From UBA8752 sp965657965 (GTDB taxonomy: Bacteria; Bacteroidota; Bacteroidia; Flavobacteriales_D; Sanyastnellaceae): a DNA stretch of 64,000 nt. The stretch is from positions 1-64,000 of the forward strand of contig CBFHQM010000003.1 of the NCBI GenBank assembly GCA_965657965.1. The letters run 5' to 3'. A program made the translations under genes and the position numbers. This document shows positions 14,125-22,937 of the stretch, one piece after another (the stretch's first letter is position 1; each line of letters starts with the position of its first letter). Under the pieces are notes generated by a model. That model worked only from the letters and a program-made list of their open reading frames with translations, had not been told where the DNA came from and searched no databases.

Positions 14125-16911
14125 ATGCGCACCCTGCTTCTTTTCCTTTGTTTCTTTTGCTCAAACGCCGTCTCTGGTCAAGTTGTCTGGTCAACACCAG
14201 CCTTCCCCTCTGCGAACGAGCCATTTACGCTCTATTACAATGCCGCTGAAGGCAATGGTGAATTGGACGGTGCTTCTCCGGTCTACATTCATGCGGGTTT
14301 AATTACGTCTGAAAGTGCCACCCCCACCAGTTGGCAAAATGTGATCATGCCATGGGGCAGTTCAGATCCGCAATGGGCCTTGACCTCGGAAGGAGACAAC
14401 GTTTGGAGCTATGACTTTGGCGGGCAAAATCTCGTGGACTTTTTTGGCCTTGAAGAAGGCATCGAAGTCGAATCATTGGCCATGGTGTTCCGCAATGCGG
14501 ATGGGTCATTGGTGGGCCGAGACTCTGATGGTGGTGACTTGTTTATGCCACTCAGCAGCAATGCATTTGAAGCGCTCTTTTTGCAGCCACAAGCCAACAG
14601 CGTGATTGGGACCATTGGGGAGCCGGTTGCATTGTCGGCATCGTCCAGTTCCAATGCCCATGTTGCATTGATTCTCAATGGGGACACGCTGGCTCAAGCC
14701 AACGACACAACGGATTTAAGTCTGGACTTCGTTCCAGAGGCTCCAGGCTCATACACTGTTGAGTTTCACGCCAGCAATGGAGCGGCATTTGCCATGGACA
14801 TGGTGACCATTGTCGTTCTGCCTGCGGTCTCTCCTGTGGCTTCTCCTCCTGCGGGTACGATGGATGGATTGAACCCTTCCAGTGATGGCACCTCTCTGAT
14901 TTTGCAACTGTATGCTCCGGGCAAAACTCACGTATTCTTTGTTGGTGACCCAACAAACTGGGACATTCAGGAGAGTCACCTGATGAACATGTCTCCCGAT
15001 GGGGATCGGTTTTGGATCGAGCTCAACGGCATCAATCCCGCCCAAGAGTATCGGTATCAGTATCACGTCATGCCCAACGACGCGCGATATGCTGACCCCT
15101 TTGCAGAAAAGCAACTTGATTACTGGAATGACCCGTGGATTTCCTCCTCGACCTATCCCTTTTTGATTGGATTCCCCGAAGAAGCCGATTCACAATCCCC
15201 TGTGAGCGTCTTTCAAACAGACCCGACGCCCTTCGGCTGGACCGACGAAGGTTTCGAGCGACCCGAACAAGAAAACCTTGTGATTTACGAGTTGCTCGTT
15301 CGAGACTTTAGTGACGAGCGCACCTTTGACTTCATCATCGACACATTGGACTACTTGGCCAATTTGAACGTCACGGCATTGGAATTGATGCCCGTGAATG
15401 AGTTCAATGGCAACGACAGTTGGGGCTACAATCCCAGCTTCTTTTTTGCTGTAGACAAGGCCTATGGACCAAAGGCCAAGTTGCAGGAGTTGGTGGACGC
15501 TTGTCATGAACGTGGCATTGCCGTGATATTGGACATGGTCATGAACCACAGTGACTGGCCCAACCCGCAAATCCTCATGTGGTGGGAAAACGGGGCGCCA
15601 GCAGCAGACAATCCCTACTTCAATACCGCGCCTCCTGCCAATGGTGTCGACTTCTTTTTTGATTATGACCACCAAGCCACCGCCACCCGTGATTTTACCA
15701 AGCGGGTCATGGACTTTTGGAGGGAGGAGTTTCACATCGACGGACTAAGGTGGGACCTCTCCCAAGGCTTCACTTGGAATGGTTCAGGAGGCAATTATGA
15801 CCAAGATCGAATTGACCTCTGGGCGGAGTATGGGTACCATGTCTGGAATCAAGACCCCAGCTTTTACATGATTCTTGAGCACTGGACCGACAACAATGAA
15901 GAAAAGGCATTGAGCGACATTGGCTTCATGACTTGGGCCAATGTGACGCACGACTACCAAGAAGCCGCCATGGGCTATGGCTCAAATCTCGCATGGGCCA
16001 GCTGGCAAGAGCGTGGGTGGAACCATCCGCGATCGGTCAGTTACATGGAGAGCCACGACGAAGAAAGGCTCATGTACAAGAACCTCGAGTTTGGCGGGAG
16101 CGAAGGGACTTATGATGTGACGGACCTCCCAACGGCCTTGGCGCGACTGGAAGCAGGCGCCTGCTTCCACCTCCCCTTGCCTGGCCCCAAGATGATCTGG
16201 CAATTCGGTGAATTGGGCTACGATTACTCCATCAACACCTGCAGCGACGGCGTGACCATTTCTGAAGACTGCCGTGTGGCGGCCAAACCGGTGCGTTGGG
16301 ATTACCGGGAGGCACCATCTCGCTACCGCATTTATCAGGTCATGTCGGCCTTGGCTGCTTTGAAGCGCGACCATCCCGTCTTTCAAACCACAGACTTCAA
16401 TTGGGACGTTTGGGGCTTCGGCAAGCGCTTGCATTTGAACGGAGAGAACATGAATGTGGTTGTGGCGGCCAATTTTGGGACATCAACACTTGAAATGGCC
16501 CCGGGATTTCAGCACGTCGGAACCTGGTACGACTTCTTTAGCGGAGAAAGCCTAGAGGTCTTAGACCTCAGTGCGGCCATCGGGTTTGAACCCGGCGAGT
16601 ATCACCTTTGGACCGATGTAGCGCTGCAAACACCGGACAACATTCTGGCCATTCACGAGGCCCAAAGTGTTGCCGATTTTAGCATCTCGCCCAATCCTGG
16701 CCGGAACAGTGCATTGTCCTTTCCCGACCCGAGCATTGGCGCCATGACGCTCCAAATTCTCGACTTGACCGGTCGTATCACCTGGACAGAACAAATTCCG
16801 TCGGGAGCAGTCCAATGGCCCCTTCCATCCAACCTCCCCGAGGGGCCTTACTTGATTCGTTTGGTTTCGCCCAACGGAACAACCGCTGCCCATTGGCTGA
16901 ACCAGCCATAA
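14125..16911 (+). CDS. Secreted GH13 alpha-amylase with T9SS sorting domain
   Basis: A 928-residue exported amylase. The start is at 14125, giving the signal peptide MRTLLLFLCFFCSNAVSG. Two beta-sandwich regions follow: a starch-binding-like domain (about residues 25-160) and an E-set/CBM48-like domain (about 255-370, with THVFFVGDPTNWD). The GH13 barrel shows region I DMVMNH (Asp470), nucleophile Asp544 in GLRWDLS, acid/base Glu585 in ILEHW and the third Asp645 in SHDEER. The last 80 residues (FSISPNPGRNSAL...LIRLVSPNG) are a type A T9SS domain, so it should be secreted or held at the surface. It sits directly before susC under its own operator. Confidence 0.92.
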   Translation: MRTLLLFLCFFCSNAVSGQVVWSTPAFPSANEPFTLYYNAAEGNGELDGASPVYIHAGLITSESATPTSWQNVIMPWGSSDPQWALTSEGDNVWSYDFGGQNLVDFFGLEEGIEVESLAMVFRNADGSLVGRDSDGGDLFMPLSSNAFEALFLQPQANSVIGTIGEPVALSASSSSNAHVALILNGDTLAQANDTTDLSLDFVPEAPGSYTVEFHASNGAAFAMDMVTIVVLPAVSPVASPPAGTMDGLNPSSDGTSLILQLYAPGKTHVFFVGDPTNWDIQESHLMNMSPDGDRFWIELNGINPAQEYRYQYHVMPNDARYADPFAEKQLDYWNDPWISSSTYPFLIGFPEEADSQSPVSVFQTDPTPFGWTDEGFERPEQENLVIYELLVRDFSDERTFDFIIDTLDYLANLNVTALELMPVNEFNGNDSWGYNPSFFFAVDKAYGPKAKLQELVDACHERGIAVILDMVMNHSDWPNPQILMWWENGAPAADNPYFNTAPPANGVDFFFDYDHQATATRDFTKRVMDFWREEFHIDGLRWDLSQGFTWNGSGGNYDQDRIDLWAEYGYHVWNQDPSFYMILEHWTDNNEEKALSDIGFMTWANVTHDYQEAAMGYGSNLAWASWQERGWNHPRSVSYMESHDEERLMYKNLEFGGSEGTYDVTDLPTALARLEAGACFHLPLPGPKMIWQFGELGYDYSINTCSDGVTISEDCRVAAKPVRWDYREAPSRYRIYQVMSALAALKRDHPVFQTTDFNWDVWGFGKRLHLNGENMNVVVAANFGTSTLEMAPGFQHVGTWYDFFSGESLEVLDLSAAIGFEPGEYHLWTDVALQTPDNILAIHEAQSVADFSISPNPGRNSALSFPDPSIGAMTLQILDLTGRITWTEQIPSGAVQWPLPSNLPEGPYLIRLVSPNGTTAAHWLNQP

Positions 16912-16924
16912 CCGGAAACAAACC

Positions 16925-16939
16925 GTGTTCTTTTTACAC
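16925..16939. promoter_or_regulatory. Operator 3 upstream of susC
   Basis: GTGT-TCTTTTT-ACAC has the same core and spacing as the other sites, without the longer matching arms. It lies 52 bases before the susC ATG. TAACTTCG at 16949-16956 is one base from the Bacteroidota -7 box, which would put the site over the -33 region. Confidence 0.6.
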
Positions 16940-16990
16940 ACGGCTGATTAACTTCGCTTTGCCCTCCTCGGGCCGCGATCAAAACGACTC

Positions 16991-19900
16991 ATGAGCCGAC
17001 TTCATCTCAGCATCTTGGGTGCATTGTGCCTTTTTCTCTCCGTGTCTGTCCATGCACAGACCTTGCAAGGCGTGGTCACCGATGACAATGGACAGCCCTT
17101 GCCTGGTGCTTCCATCATTGCCAATGGCGCCCAAGGTGTCTCCAGCGACATCGATGGGCGTTATTCTTTGCCCCTTGGTGAAGGGCGTCACAGCATCACT
17201 TGTTCTTTCGTGGGCTATGTCAAGGTGAGTAAGTCGGTTGACCTCATTCAAGGGCAGATTAAAACCATCAACTTTCAGCTCGAAACCGATGCGGTCCTGA
17301 TGGACGACGTGGTCGTCATCGGATACGGAGTTCAACGAAAAAAGGAAGTCACAGGCTCCATTTCTCAAATCGATTCAAAGCAAATCACAGCCGTCCGTAC
17401 GCCCAGTTTTGAAGCGGCCCTCCAAGGCCAAGCTGCAGGTGTTCAGGTCTCGCAAAGTTCGGGTGTGGCTGGTGCCGGAAGTTTGATTCGGGTGCGGGGT
17501 GTGGCTTCGGTCTCTGCTGCTGGTGACCCACTTTACGTGGTGGACGGCATCCCCATTACGCAGGATTACTTTCTTCGTGGCAACAGTGGCGCGCTCAACA
17601 ATAACCCTTTGGCCACCATCAACCCCAATGACATCGAGTCCGTGGACATCCTCAAGGATGCTGCCGCCACAGGAATTTATGGTTCTCGAGGAGCCAACGG
17701 TGTGATTTTGATCACAACCAAACGCGGACAGAGTGGCACGAGCTATGAATTCAGCTCGAGCATGGGCTTGTCTACCCCTGCCTCCTTACCCAACATGCTC
17801 AACACAGAACAGTATCTGACCTTGCGTCAAGAGGCTTGGGAAAATGATGGGGGAACGGGATACGTATGGCTTCCTGGTTACACTTCTTCGGGCGACACTC
17901 CTGAACGCCGCAGAGAGGCCTTCCAAGAGGCCATGTTAACCAACACCGATTGGGTGTCCGAAACCGTGGGCATTGGTGTCAAGCACAACTACAGCTTTGG
18001 TGCCCGAAGCGGAAGCGAGAAGCACAGCCTGTACGCCGGAGTGAGCTACGACGACAATGGCAGCTACCTCCAAGGCAACAGTTACGAACGGGTCAGCGGT
18101 CGATTGAATGGCGACTACACACCCAACGACTGGCTCAAAGTCATGCTGTCCTCCAGTTTGAGTCGCGGCATCAACAACCGAATCGATGCCGCATGGTCTG
18201 GTGGGTTGGGCGACGCCATGTCCAATGCGCTCCCCTACTATCCTGTTTACCGTTCAGACACGCTGTTCAATGCCGATGGGACAGTTCAGTCCTTGCCCGG
18301 TGATTACTTCCTGTACCAAGACGAATGGGGCGGCACCAAGAATCCGGTAGCCGTTCGGGAGAGCAAGACTTGGATCACCACTGAAGACAGGTCCATCAAC
18401 AACCTGAGCCTCATTTTGACCCCCACGGATCGCTTGTTCATCAAGGGCTCCGGAGGCTTTGACTACATGCATGTGAGGGAAGACATCTACAACCCGCCCA
18501 GCATTTTCCTGACCAGCGAACTGGGCAATGCCAATCGATATGCGAACTATGTCTTGAATTGGAACTACAGCCTGACGGCGGACTACAAAATGGACCTGAG
18601 TGAATTCAGCAAGCTCAACCTACTGGTAGGCTCCGAATTTCAAAGGACCGACGGTTATGGGTACGGCATTGGATTCGGCGACGTGACCGGCCCGATTTTC
18701 GATAACGACAGCTTGCTCGAGGTCGCCAACGGCCAGACCACGGTCAACAACCCTTCCCAACACAGTTTCTTGTCCTATTTCGGGCGAGCCAACTACAACT
18801 TGAAAGACCGATACTTTTTCCAAGCCACAGCACGGGTGGATGGCTCGAGTCGCTTTGGCCGAAACTACCGATACGGTTTTTTCCCCTCTTTGAGCGCGGG
18901 CTGGGTCATCAGCGATGAACCCTGGTTTGAAAGCGGACAATTGAGTTTTCTCAAAGCGCGCACAAGCTGGGGGCAAACGGGCAATGCCGCCCTCCCTGAT
19001 TACGCCCGCTTTGGCACCTACAGTGCCGCAGACAATGGCATTCTTTACAATGGCCAGCCCATTCTGTTCCCCATGCAGCCCGCCAATCCCAACCTGCGTT
19101 GGGAGACCTCGCGAACGGTAGACGCCAGCATCGAAGTCGGCCTATGGAATGACCGTGTGACAGCAGAACTGGCCTACTATAACAAGCGTTCAAAAGACGT
19201 GATCATGAACGTTTCGACGCCTCCGAGTACCGGATTCACGAACCGTTGGGACAACGTCGCCACCATTCTCAATCGAGGGGTCGAATTTTCCATCAAAAGC
19301 CGAAACCTGATTGGAGAATTTCAATGGACCTCCGAGCTCAACTTCGCCAGAAACGACAATGAACTCGAAAGCATCGGCAACTACACGCCCGATGCCGTGA
19401 GTGGCGGAACCAACGACAGTCGCGTGATTCCCGGCAGTCCAGTCGGCAGTTTCTTCCTCATGGAATTCTCTCATGTCGACTCAGAAACTGGACTTCCTGT
19501 CTACCTCGACCGACAGGGCAACGAAACCTTTGAATACGACAACAACGAACGCCAGTATGTGGGTGACGGTTTGCCCGATTTTGTGGGTGGAATGACCAAC
19601 ACATTCCGCTACAAACGCTGGGATTTGCGGGCATTGGCCACCTTCAGCTATGGCGCCAAGATTTTTGACAGTTCATCCAAACGCCAATTGGGTGTGGTCA
19701 GTGGCTGGAACATGCGGACCGAAATTCTGGACCGCTGGCGACAACCTGGAGACGAATCCACCTTCCCTCGGCTTACGCTGGACGAAACCACCTACGGATT
19801 GCCCAGTGGATTTCCTTGGTGGAACACCAGCTTGTTTGTCTTTGACGCGAGCTACTTGCGCTTGCGCAATCTCACTGTGGGCTATACCATCCCCACCATT

Positions 19901-20104
19901 GGTCAAGGGCCGCACGCCATTCAAGACCTGCGCATCAACCTGAGTGTGACCAACCTCTTTACCCTCACCAATTTCCCTGGACTCGACCCAGAGGTGGTGC
20001 GAGACTTTGAAAACGCACAAGACCGAAACATGAGCCCCAATGTGACCTACCTCACGCCGCCCCAAGAGCGCGCCTTCACTTTGGGTGTTAATCTGCAATT
20101 CTAA
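16991..20104 (+). CDS. susC: SusC/RagA-family TonB-dependent oligosaccharide transporter
   Basis: A 1037-residue outer-membrane receptor. A signal peptide ends at VHAQ. An N-terminal carboxypeptidase-D-like regulatory domain follows (LQGVVTDDNGQPLPGASII...IDGRYSL), then the TonB-box region DDVVVIGYGVQRKKEVTGSI. The plug has LYVVDGIPI and IESVDILKDAAATGIYGSRGANGVILITTKRG. The rest is the 22-strand barrel, ending RAFTLGVNLQF. With the SusD six bases downstream it should import starch oligosaccharides into the periplasm with TonB energy. Confidence 0.95.
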   Translation: MSRLHLSILGALCLFLSVSVHAQTLQGVVTDDNGQPLPGASIIANGAQGVSSDIDGRYSLPLGEGRHSITCSFVGYVKVSKSVDLIQGQIKTINFQLETDAVLMDDVVVIGYGVQRKKEVTGSISQIDSKQITAVRTPSFEAALQGQAAGVQVSQSSGVAGAGSLIRVRGVASVSAAGDPLYVVDGIPITQDYFLRGNSGALNNNPLATINPNDIESVDILKDAAATGIYGSRGANGVILITTKRGQSGTSYEFSSSMGLSTPASLPNMLNTEQYLTLRQEAWENDGGTGYVWLPGYTSSGDTPERRREAFQEAMLTNTDWVSETVGIGVKHNYSFGARSGSEKHSLYAGVSYDDNGSYLQGNSYERVSGRLNGDYTPNDWLKVMLSSSLSRGINNRIDAAWSGGLGDAMSNALPYYPVYRSDTLFNADGTVQSLPGDYFLYQDEWGGTKNPVAVRESKTWITTEDRSINNLSLILTPTDRLFIKGSGGFDYMHVREDIYNPPSIFLTSELGNANRYANYVLNWNYSLTADYKMDLSEFSKLNLLVGSEFQRTDGYGYGIGFGDVTGPIFDNDSLLEVANGQTTVNNPSQHSFLSYFGRANYNLKDRYFFQATARVDGSSRFGRNYRYGFFPSLSAGWVISDEPWFESGQLSFLKARTSWGQTGNAALPDYARFGTYSAADNGILYNGQPILFPMQPANPNLRWETSRTVDASIEVGLWNDRVTAELAYYNKRSKDVIMNVSTPPSTGFTNRWDNVATILNRGVEFSIKSRNLIGEFQWTSELNFARNDNELESIGNYTPDAVSGGTNDSRVIPGSPVGSFFLMEFSHVDSETGLPVYLDRQGNETFEYDNNERQYVGDGLPDFVGGMTNTFRYKRWDLRALATFSYGAKIFDSSSKRQLGVVSGWNMRTEILDRWRQPGDESTFPRLTLDETTYGLPSGFPWWNTSLFVFDASYLRLRNLTVGYTIPTIGQGPHAIQDLRINLSVTNLFTLTNFPGLDPEVVRDFENAQDRNMSPNVTYLTPPQERAFTLGVNLQF

Positions 20105-20109
20105 ACGCC

Positions 20110-21543
20110 ATGCCATCCTTTCCCCCTTTCCGCGTATTCGGCCTGGTCGCATTGACTGCAGTCATGACCATTGCCCTATCCGGTTGCGACAAAATGCTGG
20201 AATTTGAGCCGGGTGATGTCATTCTCGCCGAGGATGCCATCAACAACGCAGATGACCTTCAGCGGATGCTCAACTCGAACTACGATGTGTTGGCCAATCT
20301 GCTCAACGGCCGACAACAAAGCGTTGCTGAATTGCTCACCAACAACTTGGCCCGCCCATACTCAAGTTTGGATTACACCGCCGTTTGGAACCGCGAGACC
20401 AACTTCTTTACCCCCACCACAGGCGGGCTTTACACCGATTTTTATTACGCCATTTACAGAGCCAATGTGGTCATCGACAGTTTCGACCTCGTCGAGGGAC
20501 TAGACGAAGCCACCCAGGTTCGGCTCGAAGCCGAGTCCCGCTTTGTGCGAGCAGTGTGCCATTGGTACCTGGTGAAGATGTGGGCTTACCCATACGGCTA
20601 CACAGCCGACAACAGCCATTTGGGGGTTCCCCTCCGCCTCGACGCAGTTCAGCCCCCAACGCCTCGGGCGACTGTTGCCGAGGTGTACGCGCAAATCTTA
20701 GCCGACTTGACCTTCGCAAAAGACAACTTGCCCAACGAGAATGGCCCTTACGCCACGAGCATGGCGGCCAGCGGCTTCTTGGCCCACATCCACAGCTTGC
20801 GCCAAGACTGGAATGCAGCCCAGAGCGAAGCGGAACGCGTGATCAACAGCGGGCTCTACGCGCTGGACTCAGACTTGGATCGTTTTGAAGCGGGAAGCGA
20901 CAGCGTGCTCGCAGGTGACTTGGTGAATCCCGAAACCATCTTTGGCATAGTCGGGGGCTATTTCGCGGTGGAAGAGGACAGTCTGCTCAATGACCGGAGT
21001 TCGGCCTTTCGCGACAACTTCCGCCAAGACAACAACGTGAACCCGCAACTCACATTCAGCGCAGACATCGTCAACTTGTTTTCTCTGAACTCAGCGGATG
21101 ACCGCGGCGACTGGGTGGCCTCAGATGGGGTCAAACACAAGGTCACACGCTTCGACAACAAACAATACTTCAATGTCCCCGTGATCCATTTGACTGGACT
21201 CCATCTGTTGCGGGCCATGTGCATTGCCCGAAATGGAGGCGCTTTGGGCACCGCAATCGCCGACATCAATGCCATTCGCGACCGGGCATTTGGTCCCGAC
21301 TTAAACGACATGCCCTCCTCTTCCAGTGCCGAAGACGTGCTTTTGGCCGCTCAAGAGGAATACCGAAAGGAAACCTTGTGTGAAGGCTGGGAATTGGATC
21401 AACTCAAATTGCGTGGCGTCATGGGTGCACCCGAAACTGTGCGTGATGCGCCCTGGGATTGTCCAGGTTCATTGTTGCAATTCCCAAATTCATCGACCAC
21501 GGCGGCGGGCTTCATTTTGAACGAAGAAGGCGGCTGCCTCTGA
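20110..21543 (+). CDS. susD: SusD/RagB-family starch-binding lipoprotein
   Basis: A 477-residue outer-membrane lipoprotein; the lipobox LSGC is around residue 25. The RagB/SusD fold is supported by the TPR-like helical start (NADDLQRMLNSNYDVLANLL), the YYAIYRANVVID and RLEAESRFVRAVCHWYLVKMWA segments and the C-terminal RKETLCEGWELDQLKLRG. SusD caps the SusC barrel and captures the glycan. The short gap to susC implies translational coupling. Confidence 0.94.
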   Translation: MPSFPPFRVFGLVALTAVMTIALSGCDKMLEFEPGDVILAEDAINNADDLQRMLNSNYDVLANLLNGRQQSVAELLTNNLARPYSSLDYTAVWNRETNFFTPTTGGLYTDFYYAIYRANVVIDSFDLVEGLDEATQVRLEAESRFVRAVCHWYLVKMWAYPYGYTADNSHLGVPLRLDAVQPPTPRATVAEVYAQILADLTFAKDNLPNENGPYATSMAASGFLAHIHSLRQDWNAAQSEAERVINSGLYALDSDLDRFEAGSDSVLAGDLVNPETIFGIVGGYFAVEEDSLLNDRSSAFRDNFRQDNNVNPQLTFSADIVNLFSLNSADDRGDWVASDGVKHKVTRFDNKQYFNVPVIHLTGLHLLRAMCIARNGGALGTAIADINAIRDRAFGPDLNDMPSSSSAEDVLLAAQEEYRKETLCEGWELDQLKLRGVMGAPETVRDAPWDCPGSLLQFPNSSTTAAGFILNEEGGCL

Positions 21544-21561
21544 TTCACAAGCTGAGAATTC

Positions 21562-22059
21562 ATGAACATCCAACATTTACTCCTCGCTTCCCTCCTCCTG
21601 ATTCTGGGACTTGTCGGTTGCAAGCAAGAAATCACTGGGGAATTGGGCGAGCCCATCGACAAGCGCTCGGGCTTTCTCGGCATCTGGGAATTGGCCACAT
21701 TCACCCAACAAGACCTCAACAACCCCCTAAAAGAGACCCGGGACTTGAGCTCGGTCTTCATTCAGGACGGTGTCCAGCCCATGCGCTTGACATTCAACGA
21801 CGACGACTCGTATGCCATCGTGCAGGAAATTGGGCGGGATTATTTTGGGACTGGAGGAGGCTGGGCCTTTGACGACCCTGAGTTCCCCACCTTCCTGCAA
21901 TTGTTTCAAGAGGGTGACACCTTGCAATACAACTTGGGCACAACGGTTCGCCCTTACGACAACCAAATGACCATCGAATATCGCCGCAGTTGCGGAGAGG
22001 GTGGTGCCTTTCTGGAGACGGTCATTTATGCCTTCACATTCAACCGGATCCCACAATGA
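21562..22059 (+). CDS. Small lipoprotein of the starch locus, function unknown
   Basis: A 165-residue predicted lipoprotein (MNIQHLLLASLLLILGLVGC, Cys20). The mature part is a single beta-rich domain with the opening GFLGIWELATFTQQ and the end VIYAFTFNRIPQ, the layout of lipocalin-like DUF5004-type proteins often seen in Bacteroidota sugar loci. I do not recognise it firmly. It lies between susD and a secreted protein whose ATG overlaps its stop, so it is in the same operon. It could be an accessory surface glycan-binding protein in the place of SusE/SusF. Confidence 0.6.
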   Translation: MNIQHLLLASLLLILGLVGCKQEITGELGEPIDKRSGFLGIWELATFTQQDLNNPLKETRDLSSVFIQDGVQPMRLTFNDDDSYAIVQEIGRDYFGTGGGWAFDDPEFPTFLQLFQEGDTLQYNLGTTVRPYDNQMTIEYRRSCGEGGAFLETVIYAFTFNRIPQ

Positions 22060-22937
22060 ATCGTTTGACCCTCCTCTGCATTGGCCTCGCTTTTGGTCTC
22101 CATTCTGGAATTCTGGCGCAAGCGGCCTACGTATTGCCTTCCCCAACTTCGGCTGAAGCAGAATGCACGCTGTACATCGACTTGACCCAGTGTCAAGATC
22201 AGCGTTTGAGCGAAATGCTGGACGTTTACCCGGAAGAAGAGGTCTACTTGTGGATTTGGAACCCCTCTGCCCCCTTGACCGGAAATGGCGATTGGGGCGA
22301 CAGCGAAGACAGTCAGAAGATGACCAAAGTGAGCGAAAAGCTCTACAGCTTCACCTTCGTTCCTACCGCCTTCTTTGGTGTAGATGGCCCCACCTTTTTC
22401 TCTCGGGGCATTAGCTGCCTTGCCAAGTTTGACAGCGGGTATTCCTACGAAGAGGAATTTGGTGGTGAAGCCAAGACCGAGGACTTGAACGTGGGCATCG
22501 TGCCTCAGCTGTGCAACGGCCGGATGTGCATTTTTCCGGAAATCCGTGAGGCCGATGACTTTGTGACCTTCACTTATGACAACAACCAAGAAACCAATCC
22601 TGACTTGCAGAATCTGTCCGAGGTGTATTTGCACTTAACGGCCAGAACGGATGCATTTACGTTGTACACCTACGGCGACGACGGTACAACCGCCACGCCC
22701 TTCGACGCTGGCGCCGTCCCCGAGCTACGCATGAGCCCGATAGACGGTGAGCCAGGCATGTTCTCGTTCACCTTTGTTCCCGAGACTTTCTTCTTGGGAA
22801 CACCCAGCAACATTGACCAGAGCCCGTACCAAGGAGAACCTCTAGAAAATGGGGTGCGATGGTACGTGACCAAACCGGATTACACGTTCTCTGGCCCTCC
22901 CCCTGCCAATGGCTTGGGGATTTTGATTTGCGAATGA
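22056..22937 (+). CDS. Exported two-domain protein, SusE/SusF-position, unknown function
   Basis: A 293-residue exported protein. The start is the ATG at 22056, which overlaps the previous stop (ATGA) and opens a signal peptide, MNRLTLLCIGLAFGLHSGILAQ. The mature part seems to contain two related beta-sandwich halves: each has a VYL start (VYLWIWNP, VYLHLTAR) and a YSFTFVPTAFF or FSFTFVPETFF strand. Such tandem domains recall the starch-binding domains of SusE/SusF and the N-terminal domain of the amylase at 14125. There is no lipobox. Starch binding is inferred only. Confidence 0.6.
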   Translation: MNRLTLLCIGLAFGLHSGILAQAAYVLPSPTSAEAECTLYIDLTQCQDQRLSEMLDVYPEEEVYLWIWNPSAPLTGNGDWGDSEDSQKMTKVSEKLYSFTFVPTAFFGVDGPTFFSRGISCLAKFDSGYSYEEEFGGEAKTEDLNVGIVPQLCNGRMCIFPEIREADDFVTFTYDNNQETNPDLQNLSEVYLHLTARTDAFTLYTYGDDGTTATPFDAGAVPELRMSPIDGEPGMFSFTFVPETFFLGTPSNIDQSPYQGEPLENGVRWYVTKPDYTFSGPPPANGLGILICE

